DNA of 64,000 bases, from contig NZ_VAHN01000013.1 of assembly GCF_005796205.1 (NCBI RefSeq), forward strand, positions 1 through 64,000, written 5' to 3'. Under the pieces are notes generated by a model. It made no database searches. It saw only the letters and a list, made by a program, of their open reading frames with translations, and had not been told where the DNA came from. The DNA is from Pseudarthrobacter sp. NamE2 (GTDB lineage Bacteria > Actinomycetota > Actinomycetes > Actinomycetales > Micrococcaceae). This document shows, one piece after another, positions 56,950-64,000 of the stretch (the first letter of the stretch is position 1; each line of letters starts with the position of its first letter). Both the position numbers and the translations under genes were made by a program.

Positions 56950-57392
56950 GCAGGCAAGGGGCGAGGGCTCCATTTTCCACCTGCAGGGCAGCCTCGTGGA
57001 CCCGGGACGGGTGAACCAGTGCGCGGACATCCTTTCCACCACCAGTTCCAACGTGATGCTCTACGCCGCCATGGACAGCTGGCGCCGCCAGATGGTCCAG
57101 GAGGGCAACGGCATGATTGAAAAGGCCCTTGAACTGCCCCGGGGCCTCCGCAGGGACATTGACGCCCTCCCGGGACTGTACGTTCTGGAAGACGAACTGG
57201 TGCACGCCGAGGCGGGCCTCTTCCTGGAGACGGCCATGTTGCCCCGCGACGACTTTTTTCAGCCCCGTGGAGGTCATCCCCATGGAAGAGGCCCCGGGGC
57301 GCATCGCGGCCGGGATGGTCCTGCCTGGTCCTTCAGATGCGACATTCAAGACCGGCAGGGTGGTTTGGGAGGAATCCCACCGATCGTTTTAG
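56950..57392 (+). pseudogene. frameshifted relic of an Orn/Lys/Arg decarboxylase gene
   Basis: One frame reads FHLQGSLVDPGRVNQCADIL, then TTSSNVMLYAAMDSWRRQMV and so on to LPRDDFF; a second frame continues SPVEVIPMEEAPGRIAAGMV and ends at TAG 57390-57392. Together they are the C-terminal half of a fold III-type ornithine/lysine/arginine decarboxylase. The shift falls in the run of six T at 57254-57259. The N-terminal PLP-lysine region is missing, so no active enzyme can be made. Confidence 0.85.
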
Positions 57393-57444
57393 AAGCTCAA
57401 GGCTGTAGGGGGAGCGGTGCAACAAACAAGGAACGGAACGTCAC

Positions 57445-59223
57445 ATGTGCGGCATAGCAGGCGAAATTGCCTTCAACGGGAGAAAGACCTCCCGGGAGGC
57501 GGTCCTGAAGATGATGGAGGCAATGGCATCAAGGGGACCTGACGGACGGGGAACATGGGAATCCGGCTGGGTTGCACTGGGACACCAGCGGCTCAGCATC
57601 ATCGACCTCTCAGAGGCGGGGGCGCAGCCCATGGTGGACGACGGCGGGCTGACTGTCACCTTCAATGGCTGCATCTACAACTACAAGGAACTGCGGCGCG
57701 AACTGGAGCCCGAGTTCACCTTCCGGTCCACCAGCGATACCGAGGTGGTCCTGAAGGCCTACCGGAAGTGGGGCGACGACTTTGTCCACCACCTGGTGGG
57801 GATGTTCGCGATAGCCCTGTACGACACGCAGCGGCAGGAGGTCCTGCTGGTGCGGGACCGGCTGGGCATCAAACCTGTATACGTCTCCCAGCTCCCGGGA
57901 AAGCTGCGCTTCGCTTCCACCCTGCCGGCCCTGGTGGCCTCCGGCGGCGTGGACACCTCACTGGACGAGGTGGCCCTGCACCATTACCTGAGCTGGCACT
58001 CGATTGTTCCTGCGCCGCGGTCCATCCTGCGCGGGGTCCAGAAGCTGCCTGCGGCCACCATCCGGACGGTGCGCGCGGACGGGACGTGGCATGACCGCGA
58101 GTACTGGAAGCCGGAGTATACCCGCCGTCCCGAACGTGCGGCATGGACCGTGGAGGACTGGCAGGAGGCTGTCCGGGCCGCCTTGAGGACAGCGGTACGA
58201 CGGCGGATGGTCGCCGATGTACCGGTAGGTGTCCTTTTGTCCGGCGGCCTGGATTCCAGCATCCTGGTTGCCCTGCTCGCCGAGGAGGGCCAGCACGGGC
58301 TGTCCACCTTCAGCATCGGCTTCGACGGAGCCGGCGGGGACTCCGGGAACGAGTTCGTGTACTCGGACCTGATCGCCCGCGAGTTTGGCACCCGGCACGA
58401 ACGCCTCCACGTCAGCACGGCCGAGTTTGCGCCGTCCATCGACGGAGCCGTTGAAGCGATGTCCGAACCGATGGCCAGCCATGACGTGACCGCATTCCAC
58501 CTGCTCTCAAAAACCGTCGCCCGGCACCTTAAGGTGGTCCAGTGCGGGCAGGGCGCCGACGAGGTGTTCGGCGGGTACGCCTACCACCAGCCGCTGGCTT
58601 CCGTTCCCCGCCCCGGGGCGCACGCGGCGTTCACCAAGAGCTTTGTGGACCACAGCCACGGGGAACTCCTGGAGATCCTCGAGCCCGAGTGGTACTCCGG
58701 CTCCGACGTCAGCAGCCGGGTGCTGGCCGAAAACCTGGCAGCCCCGGGAGCGGACACGGCCCTGGATGCCGTGCTCCGCCTGGATACCCACCTGCTGATG
58801 GTGGACGACCCCGTCAAACGGCTGGACAACATGAGCATGGCATGGGGCATCGAAGCCCGGGTCCCGTTCCTTGACCATGAACTCGTGGAGCTGGCCGCAT
58901 CCTGCCCGCCGGAGTACAAGGCTTCCGGGGGCGGCAAGGGAATCCTGAAGGACCTGGGCCGTCAGCTGCTGCCGGCTGCCGTTGTGGACCGGCCCAAGGG
59001 CTACTTCCCGGTTCCCGCCCTGCGGCACCTGGAGGAACCGTTCATCACCATGGTCAGGGACGCCCTCCGCGCGCCGGCGGCGAAGCAGCGCGGGATCTTC
59101 CGGTCGGACTACATCGACGGGCTGCTGGCGGATCCGAACAGCCGGCGGACTCCCGTGAAGAGCAATGTCCTGTGGCAGTTCGCGCTGCTGGAGATGTGGC
59201 TGCAGCATCACGGGGTGGGCTGA
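57445..59223 (+). CDS. N-acetylglutaminylglutamine (NAGGN) amidotransferase
   Basis: A 592-residue AsnB-family enzyme. Cys2 (MCGIAGEIAFNGRK) is the glutaminase nucleophile; the N-terminal domain continues through RGPDGRGTWESGWVALGHQR. The synthetase domain has the PPi loop LLSGGLDSS (about 264-272). Features that favour the NAGGN branch over plain asparagine synthase are LRFASTLPALVASGGVDTSL and HHYLSWHSIVPAPRSILRGV. It would amidate the dipeptide osmoprotectant precursor. GGAACGTCAC precedes the ATG. The usual NAGGN synthetase and peptidase genes are not visible in this window. Confidence 0.85.
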   Translation: MCGIAGEIAFNGRKTSREAVLKMMEAMASRGPDGRGTWESGWVALGHQRLSIIDLSEAGAQPMVDDGGLTVTFNGCIYNYKELRRELEPEFTFRSTSDTEVVLKAYRKWGDDFVHHLVGMFAIALYDTQRQEVLLVRDRLGIKPVYVSQLPGKLRFASTLPALVASGGVDTSLDEVALHHYLSWHSIVPAPRSILRGVQKLPAATIRTVRADGTWHDREYWKPEYTRRPERAAWTVEDWQEAVRAALRTAVRRRMVADVPVGVLLSGGLDSSILVALLAEEGQHGLSTFSIGFDGAGGDSGNEFVYSDLIAREFGTRHERLHVSTAEFAPSIDGAVEAMSEPMASHDVTAFHLLSKTVARHLKVVQCGQGADEVFGGYAYHQPLASVPRPGAHAAFTKSFVDHSHGELLEILEPEWYSGSDVSSRVLAENLAAPGADTALDAVLRLDTHLLMVDDPVKRLDNMSMAWGIEARVPFLDHELVELAASCPPEYKASGGGKGILKDLGRQLLPAAVVDRPKGYFPVPALRHLEEPFITMVRDALRAPAAKQRGIFRSDYIDGLLADPNSRRTPVKSNVLWQFALLEMWLQHHGVG

Positions 59224-59226
59224 GAC

Positions 59227-59319
59227 ATGGCGTCGGGCCCGGTGCTGGACGGACTCCGCCAGGCCGTCAAGGCCGACTTTCCCGCCGCCGTCGATGAACT
59301 GTTTTACGCCCCGAGCTAA
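59227..59319 (+). CDS. small 30-aa ORF or gene remnant
   Basis: MASGPVLDGLRQAVKADFPA then AVDELFYAPS is read from ATG 59227 to TAA 59319, three bases after the NAGGN amidotransferase stop. The sequence is well-formed and amphipathic, not like random GC-rich DNA, but very short and without a clear ribosome site. It may be a coupled microprotein or the remainder of a lost downstream gene. Confidence 0.35.
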   Translation: MASGPVLDGLRQAVKADFPAAVDELFYAPS

Positions 59320-59353
59320 CCTTCCGCCCCCGGGAGGAGTTGGTGAAGGCTGG

Positions 59354-60259
59354 CTACCTCTTTGGTGGGTCCCGCCGTCGTGCAGCGTAGGCAAACATCA
59401 AGGTGGTGGCGACCGTCGCCAGGTATCCGGCGATGATGATCAGCGAGATCCCGGCCCAAAAGTAGTTGGTGGTGCTGGTTTCCTGCCACGGGCTCGGGGC
59501 GATGCGGATCAGCGAAAAGACGGCGACGGCGGCCGAGCCCAAACCAAGCAGCACCGGCAGCGTTACCCAGATCCGGGCCGAGCCGATGTGATGGTCGAAC
59601 CCGTTCCAGGCGGTCCAGGCGCCCCGCCGGATGATGAGCCAGCCGGCCGGAATCATGAACGCGCCCACCAGCAGGAACGCCGCCACCACGTCGGCGGGCC
59701 GGTGCCACTGGTTGATCAGCGTGGACACCCCGGAGGCGATGGCGAACGTGCCGCCCACAAAACCGGCCATGGGCCGCCAGCGCGGCGACGCCATCAGGAA
59801 CACCGCCGCGGCCGCTGACGCCGCAAGCGTGGTGTGCCCGGACGGCAGCGAGTTCAGTTCCAGCGTGACCACGCCCTTGTCCGGACGGGCCGGCAGGACA
59901 TCCTTCAGGACCTGGGTCGCGATGTTCGCGCCGATGCACGCCGTCACGGCGATTCCGGCTTCCGTCCAGCGGCGCCGGATCACCGTCACGAACAAAACCA
60001 CGACGGCGGCCATCACCAGGGAGATGGTGGGCAACAAGTCGAGGAACTTGGTACTCGCCTTGCCGGCGGGACCGTGGATGGCCACGGCCTCCACAAGGGC
60101 GGACTCGTCGATGAACTGGCCCGTGGTGGTCTGCACGAAGTAGTAGTACGTGGCCACCAGTCCCGCGACGCAGGCCAGGGTGGCGAGCACGAACAGGAAA
60201 CCCGAACCGGGAGCGGGTCGGGCTGATGTCCTGGCCTGTGCCTGTCGTGAAAAAGTCAT
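59354..60259 (-). CDS. PAP2-family membrane phosphatase
   Basis: A 301-residue lipid phosphatase. Six helices and the three-part PAP2 motif are present: LKDVLPARPDKG (K-6x-RP), LNSLPSGHTTLA (PSGH) and STLINQWHRPADVVAA (Arg/His, with NQWH in place of the common SRxxxxxH spacing). It dephosphorylates lipid or isoprenyl phosphates at the outer membrane face. A Lys/Arg-rich C-terminus (YAARRRDPPKR) follows the last helix. It converges on the NAGGN gene and is divergent from menC. Confidence 0.9.
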   Translation of the reverse strand: MTFSRQAQARTSARPAPGSGFLFVLATLACVAGLVATYYYFVQTTTGQFIDESALVEAVAIHGPAGKASTKFLDLLPTISLVMAAVVVLFVTVIRRRWTEAGIAVTACIGANIATQVLKDVLPARPDKGVVTLELNSLPSGHTTLAASAAAAVFLMASPRWRPMAGFVGGTFAIASGVSTLINQWHRPADVVAAFLLVGAFMIPAGWLIIRRGAWTAWNGFDHHIGSARIWVTLPVLLGLGSAAVAVFSLIRIAPSPWQETSTTNYFWAGISLIIIAGYLATVATTLMFAYAARRRDPPKR

Positions 60260-60384
60260 CGGAATAAGGGTGGCATAAAAAGCTGGGAGGCTGCCCGGGG
60301 CCGCAGCGGCGCGCCCGCCGCCGTCGGCCTCGTCAGGCTGTCCAGGTCCCGCCCCCGCTTCCGGCCGCCGGTACAGTGAGGTTC

Positions 60385-61395
60385 ATGCCTGCTGCCAGCG
60401 AGCCCCCGCCCGTCCTGCCCACGGTTGACCAGCTCCTGGCCGCGGCGCACGTTGTCAGCCTGCCCATGCGCGTGAAGTTCCGCGGCATCATGGAACGTGA
60501 ATCGCTGGTGCTCCATGGCCCCGCAGGGTGGGGGGAGTTCGGCCCGTTTCCGGAGTACGGCGATGCCGAGGCCGCCCGCTGGCTCGCCGCCGCCATCGAA
60601 GCGGCCTGGCACGGTTTCCCGGAGCCACTGCGCACAGCCGTTCCGGTCAACGCCACTGTTCCGGCCGTCCCTGCCGTAGGGGTGCCTGAGGTCCTGGCCC
60701 GGTTTGGCCGGGTGGACGCAGTCAAGGTCAAGGTCGCAGAGCAGGGCCAGAGCCTCGAGGAAGACGCCGCCCGGGTTGCGGCCGTCAGGTCCGCACTGCC
60801 GGAGGCTGCCATCCGGGTCGATGCAAACGGAGGGTGGGACGTGCCCGCCGCTGTGGAGGCACTGACCCGGCTGGCCGGCGTCGGACTTGAATACGCGGAG
60901 CAGCCGGCGCCAACCATCGAGGGCCTTGCGGAGGTGCGCTCGCGGCTGCGGACTGCGGGCGTTCCGGTGCTGATCGCCGCGGACGAGAGTGTCCGCAAGG
61001 AGGACGACCCCCTCCGCGTTGCCCGCGCCGGCGCCGCGGACCTGATCGTGGTGAAGGTTGCGCCGTTGGGAGGAGTGCGGCGGGCACTGGACATTGTGGC
61101 GGAAGCCGGCCTTCCCGCCGTCGTCAGTTCTGCCCTGGACACCTCCGTGGGCATCCGCGCGGGGCTGGCGCTCGCTGCTGCGCTGCCGGAGCTGCCGTAC
61201 GCGTGCGGGCTGGGCACGGTGTCCCTGTTCGAGTCCGACGTCACTGCGGACCCTTTGGTGGCCGACGACGGCGCCATCCGCCTGCGCGATCCCGCCGCCG
61301 ATGCCGGGCTGCTGGAGCGGTACGCGGCTTCCCCGCACCGCCGGGACTGGTGGCTGGACCGGCTGCGCCGGGTGCACGCGTTGCTCACCCCCTGA
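60385..61395 (+). CDS. menC: o-succinylbenzoate synthase MenC
   Basis: A 336-residue enolase-superfamily enzyme that dehydrates SHCHC to o-succinylbenzoate in menaquinone synthesis. The metal and catalytic residues are in order: VDAVKVKVAEQG (Lys pair), IRVDANGGWD (Asp), LEYAEQPAP (Glu), LIAADESVR (Asp) and LIVVKVAPLGG (Lys). WGEFGPFPEYGDAEAARWLA is typical of the actinobacterial form. ATG 60385 lies seven bases after TACAGT, suggesting a leaderless start. menD begins at 63825 on the same strand after the phoX-like gene. Confidence 0.93.
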   Translation: MPAASEPPPVLPTVDQLLAAAHVVSLPMRVKFRGIMERESLVLHGPAGWGEFGPFPEYGDAEAARWLAAAIEAAWHGFPEPLRTAVPVNATVPAVPAVGVPEVLARFGRVDAVKVKVAEQGQSLEEDAARVAAVRSALPEAAIRVDANGGWDVPAAVEALTRLAGVGLEYAEQPAPTIEGLAEVRSRLRTAGVPVLIAADESVRKEDDPLRVARAGAADLIVVKVAPLGGVRRALDIVAEAGLPAVVSSALDTSVGIRAGLALAAALPELPYACGLGTVSLFESDVTADPLVADDGAIRLRDPAADAGLLERYAASPHRRDWWLDRLRRVHALLTP

Positions 61396-61446
61396 AGCGT
61401 CTCCTCCAACCGTGACGCTCTTTTACATTTGCGCAGGTCATTCCCG

Positions 61447-61476
61447 GTTACCGGCGGGTTTACCCCGGGTTCACCT
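61447..61476 (+). promoter_or_regulatory. three-unit PHO box upstream of the PhoX gene
   Basis: GTTACC (61448-61453), GTTTACC (61459-61465) and GTTCACC (61470-61476) are direct repeats spaced exactly 11 bp, as for Streptomyces PhoP boxes. A -10-like TAGAAA (61494-61499) lies 17 nt after the last unit. Phosphate-starvation control by PhoR-PhoP is therefore expected. Confidence 0.75.
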
Positions 61477-61545
61477 TGCTGACGACTCCGCGTAGAAACC
61501 GGCTGACAGGGTGAGGGCACCGCATCGATTTTCTGGAAGGCACCC

Positions 61546-63621
61546 ATGTCTGAAACGACTGCCCGCAAGTTCACCCTGCTGCCGATGCTCGGCCATACCA
61601 AGGGCAAGCGCAGCGCCGTTACGTGTGCGCTTAAATGCGACAACGCCTGCGCCGGCGACGTCTGCAACACCAGCTCCAACAGCTACTTCCGCGACATCGC
61701 CTCCGCCACCCTGTCACGCCGCGCCGCCCTGGGATTCGGCGCCGCCGGCGCCCTCGCCGTCGTCCTCGGCAGCGCCGTCACCTCGCCGGACTCCGCCAAC
61801 GCCGCAGGACTGTCCCAGGCAGCAAAGGAAGGCTTCGGCAAGTCCAAGCTGAAGTTCACGGCCATCCCCTCAGTCGACGCCATGGTTGACGCCGTGACCG
61901 TTCCGGACGGGTTCACCTGGAAGCCGGTCATCCGCTGGGGCGACCCGATTTTCAACGACGCGCCCGAGTTCGACCTGAACAACCAGACCGCCGCTGCCCA
62001 GGAAAAGCAGTTCGGCTATAACAACGACTACACCGACATCCTGGAGATCCCGGGCAGCAAGGGCCGCCGCGCGGTGCTGTTCTCCAACCACGAGTACACC
62101 AACGAGAACATCATGTTCCCGGCCACCATGCCGGCAGAGCAGAAGCGCGCCGTGGGGGCGGCTGCGCACGGCCTGTCCGTGGTGGAGCTGGAGCGCCAGA
62201 ACAAGAACAAGCCGTGGACCTACGTCAAGGGCGCGCAGCTGAACCGCCGCTTCCTCAATAGCACGGTGTACGAGCTGACCGGCCCGGCCGCAGGGTCCTC
62301 CCTGGTCAAGACCAAGGACGACCCGGCCGGCCGCTTCATCAAGGGCACCCTGGGCAACTGCGCCGGCGGCACCACGCCGTGGGGGACCATCCTCTCCGGC
62401 GAGGAAAATTTCCAGAGCTATTTCGTGGCCCCGGGAACCTCTGCAGGTGACAAGCGCTACGGCATCACCAACAGGCCCACCGCCCGGGGCTGGGAGCTGG
62501 ATGAGCCCCGCTGGGACACCCGCAACGCCGGGTACGAGAACGAAGCCAACCGCTTCGGCTGGATCGTGGAGGTGGACCCGTTCGACGCCACCTCCACCCC
62601 GAAGAAGCACTCCATGCTGGGCCGTTTCAAGCACGAGGGCGCCAACGTGATCATCGCCGAGTCCGGGCACGTGGTGGCCTACTCCGGCGACGACGAGCGC
62701 TTCGACTACCTTTACAAGTTCGTCTCCCGAGACAAGTACCGGGAGGGCGACCGCAAGCACAACATGACGCTGCTCTCTGCCGGCAGCCTCTACGTCGCCA
62801 AATTCACCGGTAACTCGCCGGCTGCCGAGATCACGGGCACCGGTGCTGTTCCTTCTGACGGTGCGTTCGACGGCGTCGGCGAATGGCTGCCGCTGGTGGT
62901 CGACGGCAAGTCCGCAGTCCCCGGCATGTCCGTGGAAGAGGTCCTGGTGTACACCCGCCTGGCCGCGGACAAGGTTGGCCCCACCAAGATGGACCGCTGC
63001 GAGGACGTGGAGCCGAGCAAGTTCACCGGCAAGGTCTACGTCGCCTGCACCAACAACTCCAACCGTGGCACCGGCACGAACGAAGGCGCCACCGAGGTCA
63101 ACCCGCGCAACCAGAACCGCGACGGCCACATCGTGGAGATCAGCGAAGCCGGGGACCAGACCTCCACCAAATTCACCTGGAACCTGCTGATGGTCTGCGG
63201 TGACCCGGCGCAGGGCGACGTCACCTACTTCTCCGGCTTCCCGGTGGACAAGGTCTCGCCCATCTCCTGCCCGGACAACCTGGCCTTCGACTCCGTCGGC
63301 AACCTCTGGATCTCCACCGACGGCGCCCCCTCCGGCATCGGCCGGGCCGACGCCCTGTTCAAGGTCACCCTGGAAGGCGCCGAACGCGGCAAGGTGGAGC
63401 AGTTCCTCGCCGTCCCGCGCGACGCCGAGACCTGCGGCCCCATCATCCACGACGAGGAGCGCACCGTGTTCGTCGCGGTGCAGCACCCGGGCGAGGACGG
63501 CACCTTCGAGAACCAGGTGTCCTACTTCCCGGACTACGTCCCGGCAGGCACCACGCCCGCACCCGGCCAGGCCCGTGCGCCCCGCCCGTCGGTGATCCAG
63601 GTGTTCCGGACGGACGCCTAG
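61546..63621 (+). CDS. phoX: PhoX-type alkaline phosphatase (DUF839), Tat-exported
   Basis: A 691-residue protein. A 55-residue lead with four Cys (CALKCDNACAGDVC) precedes the Tat signal LSRRAALGFGAAGALAVVLG. The beta-propeller body has many PhoX features, such as LFSNHEYTNENIMFP, CAGGTTPWGTILSGEENFQS, GWIVEVDPFDATSTPKKHSM, MDRCEDVEPSKFTGKVYVAC and CPDNLAFDSVGNLWISTDGA. PhoX enzymes are calcium/iron-dependent phosphomonoesterases. A PHO box lies 70-100 bases upstream. GGAAGG precedes the ATG. The long cysteine-bearing N-region ahead of the twin arginines is unusual for PhoX but common in its actinobacterial relatives. Confidence 0.9.
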   Translation: MSETTARKFTLLPMLGHTKGKRSAVTCALKCDNACAGDVCNTSSNSYFRDIASATLSRRAALGFGAAGALAVVLGSAVTSPDSANAAGLSQAAKEGFGKSKLKFTAIPSVDAMVDAVTVPDGFTWKPVIRWGDPIFNDAPEFDLNNQTAAAQEKQFGYNNDYTDILEIPGSKGRRAVLFSNHEYTNENIMFPATMPAEQKRAVGAAAHGLSVVELERQNKNKPWTYVKGAQLNRRFLNSTVYELTGPAAGSSLVKTKDDPAGRFIKGTLGNCAGGTTPWGTILSGEENFQSYFVAPGTSAGDKRYGITNRPTARGWELDEPRWDTRNAGYENEANRFGWIVEVDPFDATSTPKKHSMLGRFKHEGANVIIAESGHVVAYSGDDERFDYLYKFVSRDKYREGDRKHNMTLLSAGSLYVAKFTGNSPAAEITGTGAVPSDGAFDGVGEWLPLVVDGKSAVPGMSVEEVLVYTRLAADKVGPTKMDRCEDVEPSKFTGKVYVACTNNSNRGTGTNEGATEVNPRNQNRDGHIVEISEAGDQTSTKFTWNLLMVCGDPAQGDVTYFSGFPVDKVSPISCPDNLAFDSVGNLWISTDGAPSGIGRADALFKVTLEGAERGKVEQFLAVPRDAETCGPIIHDEERTVFVAVQHPGEDGTFENQVSYFPDYVPAGTTPAPGQARAPRPSVIQVFRTDA

Positions 63622-63641
63622 TTCCCTCCGGATGCCCGGTG

Positions 63642-63802
63642 ATTGAGCCTGTCGAAATCAACGCTCTCTCACCTATGGCGACTTCAGGACCAACGCTCTC
63701 TCACTTCCGCCGGCTGGGCGGCGGACAGTGGGAGAGCGTTTCCCGTTGAGCCGCCAGAAGCGAGAGAACGTTCGGGTATTGGCTGCAAAAGGTGGGAGAG
63801 CG
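63642..63802. repeat. repeat-rich intergenic spacer before menD
   Basis: GATTGAGCCTGTCGAAATC (63642-63660) belongs to the GGTTGAGCCTG family also seen at 14.39-14.46 kb. It is followed by five copies of a 12-bp motif: ACGCTCTCTCAC at 63661 and 63693, and inverted forms GTGGGAGAGCGT at 63728, GCGAGAGAACGT at 63760 and GTGGGAGAGCG at 63792. Inverted copies can pair into hairpins, so the cluster may act as a terminator or as a protein-binding array. Confidence 0.6.
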
Positions 63803-63824
63803 CTGGGGGTGGCAGACTGGGTTG

Positions 63825-64000
63825 GTGACTTCGCTGAACGAACCAGCCCCTGACGCCGCCCCCTACGACGCTTCTTCAGCAGGCGCTCCGGACGCGCCTG
63901 ACGCTGCGGAGCCCCGGGAATCGGCACCCGAGCTGAGCGCATTTGCGGCGGCGCGTATCGCCGTCGGAATCCTGCTCGACGGCGGCGTGCGGCACGTGGT
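63825..64000 (+). CDS. menD: MenD, 5' part (partial)
   Basis: GTG 63825 opens a frame with a Pro/Ala/Asp/Ser-rich lead (VTSLNEPAPDAAPYDASSAG) that reaches AFAAARIAVGILLDGGVRHV at the window end. This is the N-terminus of the ThDP enzyme MenD (SEPHCHC synthase), which uses the same IxxGILxxGVRHVVxSPGSRS beginning. Only 58 residues are present. A CAGACT hexamer six bases before the GTG suggests a leaderless start. menC lies upstream. Confidence 0.75.
   Translation, partial: MTSLNEPAPDAAPYDASSAGAPDAPDAAEPRESAPELSAFAAARIAVGILLDGGVRHV

Noticed and set aside
1..64000. Signs of prophage, integrative element, tRNA or rRNA
   Set aside because: No integrase, phage structural gene, transposase, tRNA cloverleaf or rRNA sequence was recognised on reading both strands.

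Overview
The window is about 64 kb of GC-rich chromosome, densely packed with genes, from a member of the Micrococcaceae, most likely Arthrobacter or Pseudarthrobacter. The evidence is the GC-rich third codon positions, frequent GTG and TTG starts, several apparently leaderless genes, and marker families: a GH91 difructose-anhydride/inulin enzyme of the Arthrobacter type, aztABCD, DUF4383 and DUF3040 proteins, NAGGN amidotransferase, and menC/menD. I see no rRNA, tRNA, CRISPR array, prophage or intact insertion sequence.

Layout. 0-1 kb: end of a Lys/Ala-rich protein gene and a DUF4383 membrane protein. 1.3-10.7 kb: a fructan/difructose-anhydride operon behind a TTGACA promoter flanked by LacI-type operators (sugar-binding lipoprotein, two permeases, LacI, GH32 fructosidase, PfkB kinase, signal-less GH91 enzyme, second LacI). 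The genes form one route: import, ring opening, fructosyl hydrolysis, phosphorylation. 10.9-15 kb: small unknown genes, a MerR/SulP divergent pair sharing a palindromic operator, and a LacI relic. 15-18.4 kb (minus strand): a three-gene operon for a small protein, a matrixin protease built like an animal MMP, and a secreted SGNH esterase. 18.5-22 kb: metallo-beta-lactamase-fold protein, DUF1697 protein, second SGNH esterase. 22.6-30.2 kb: LysR, PrpF-like isomerase, tripartite carboxylate transporter (TctC and a TctA-TctB fusion), UspA and a MatC-type carrier, together a carboxylate-use locus.

30-39 kb: GH16 and GH26 glycanases, a GAF-ANTAR regulator, an HPt-like protein without its histidine, an NAD(P)-binding protein and an MFS carrier. 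Five promoters here share one architecture, CGAGTA-N5-TACTCG followed 22-23 nt later by a -10 hexamer, which I interpret as an undescribed regulon. 39.7-44.7 kb: zinc importer aztABCD with an extra AztD-like lipoprotein. 44.9-51.3 kb: EAL relic, alpha/beta hydrolases, MFS carrier, LssY-like protein. 51.4-53.8 kb: a SipW-type signal peptidase with three likely substrates. 53.8-59.3 kb: glutamyl-compound genes (GCS2 ligase, nitrilase, PuuD-like hydrolase, decarboxylase relic, NAGGN amidotransferase). 59.3-64 kb: PAP2 phosphatase, menC, a PhoX phosphatase behind a three-unit PHO box, and the start of menD.

Intergenic DNA holds several repeat families: a CGACGGCGGCGC palindrome (four copies), a CGCTCTCTCAC motif cluster, and a two-copy structured element with compensatory base changes. 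All identifications come from reading sequence motifs; no database search was possible.
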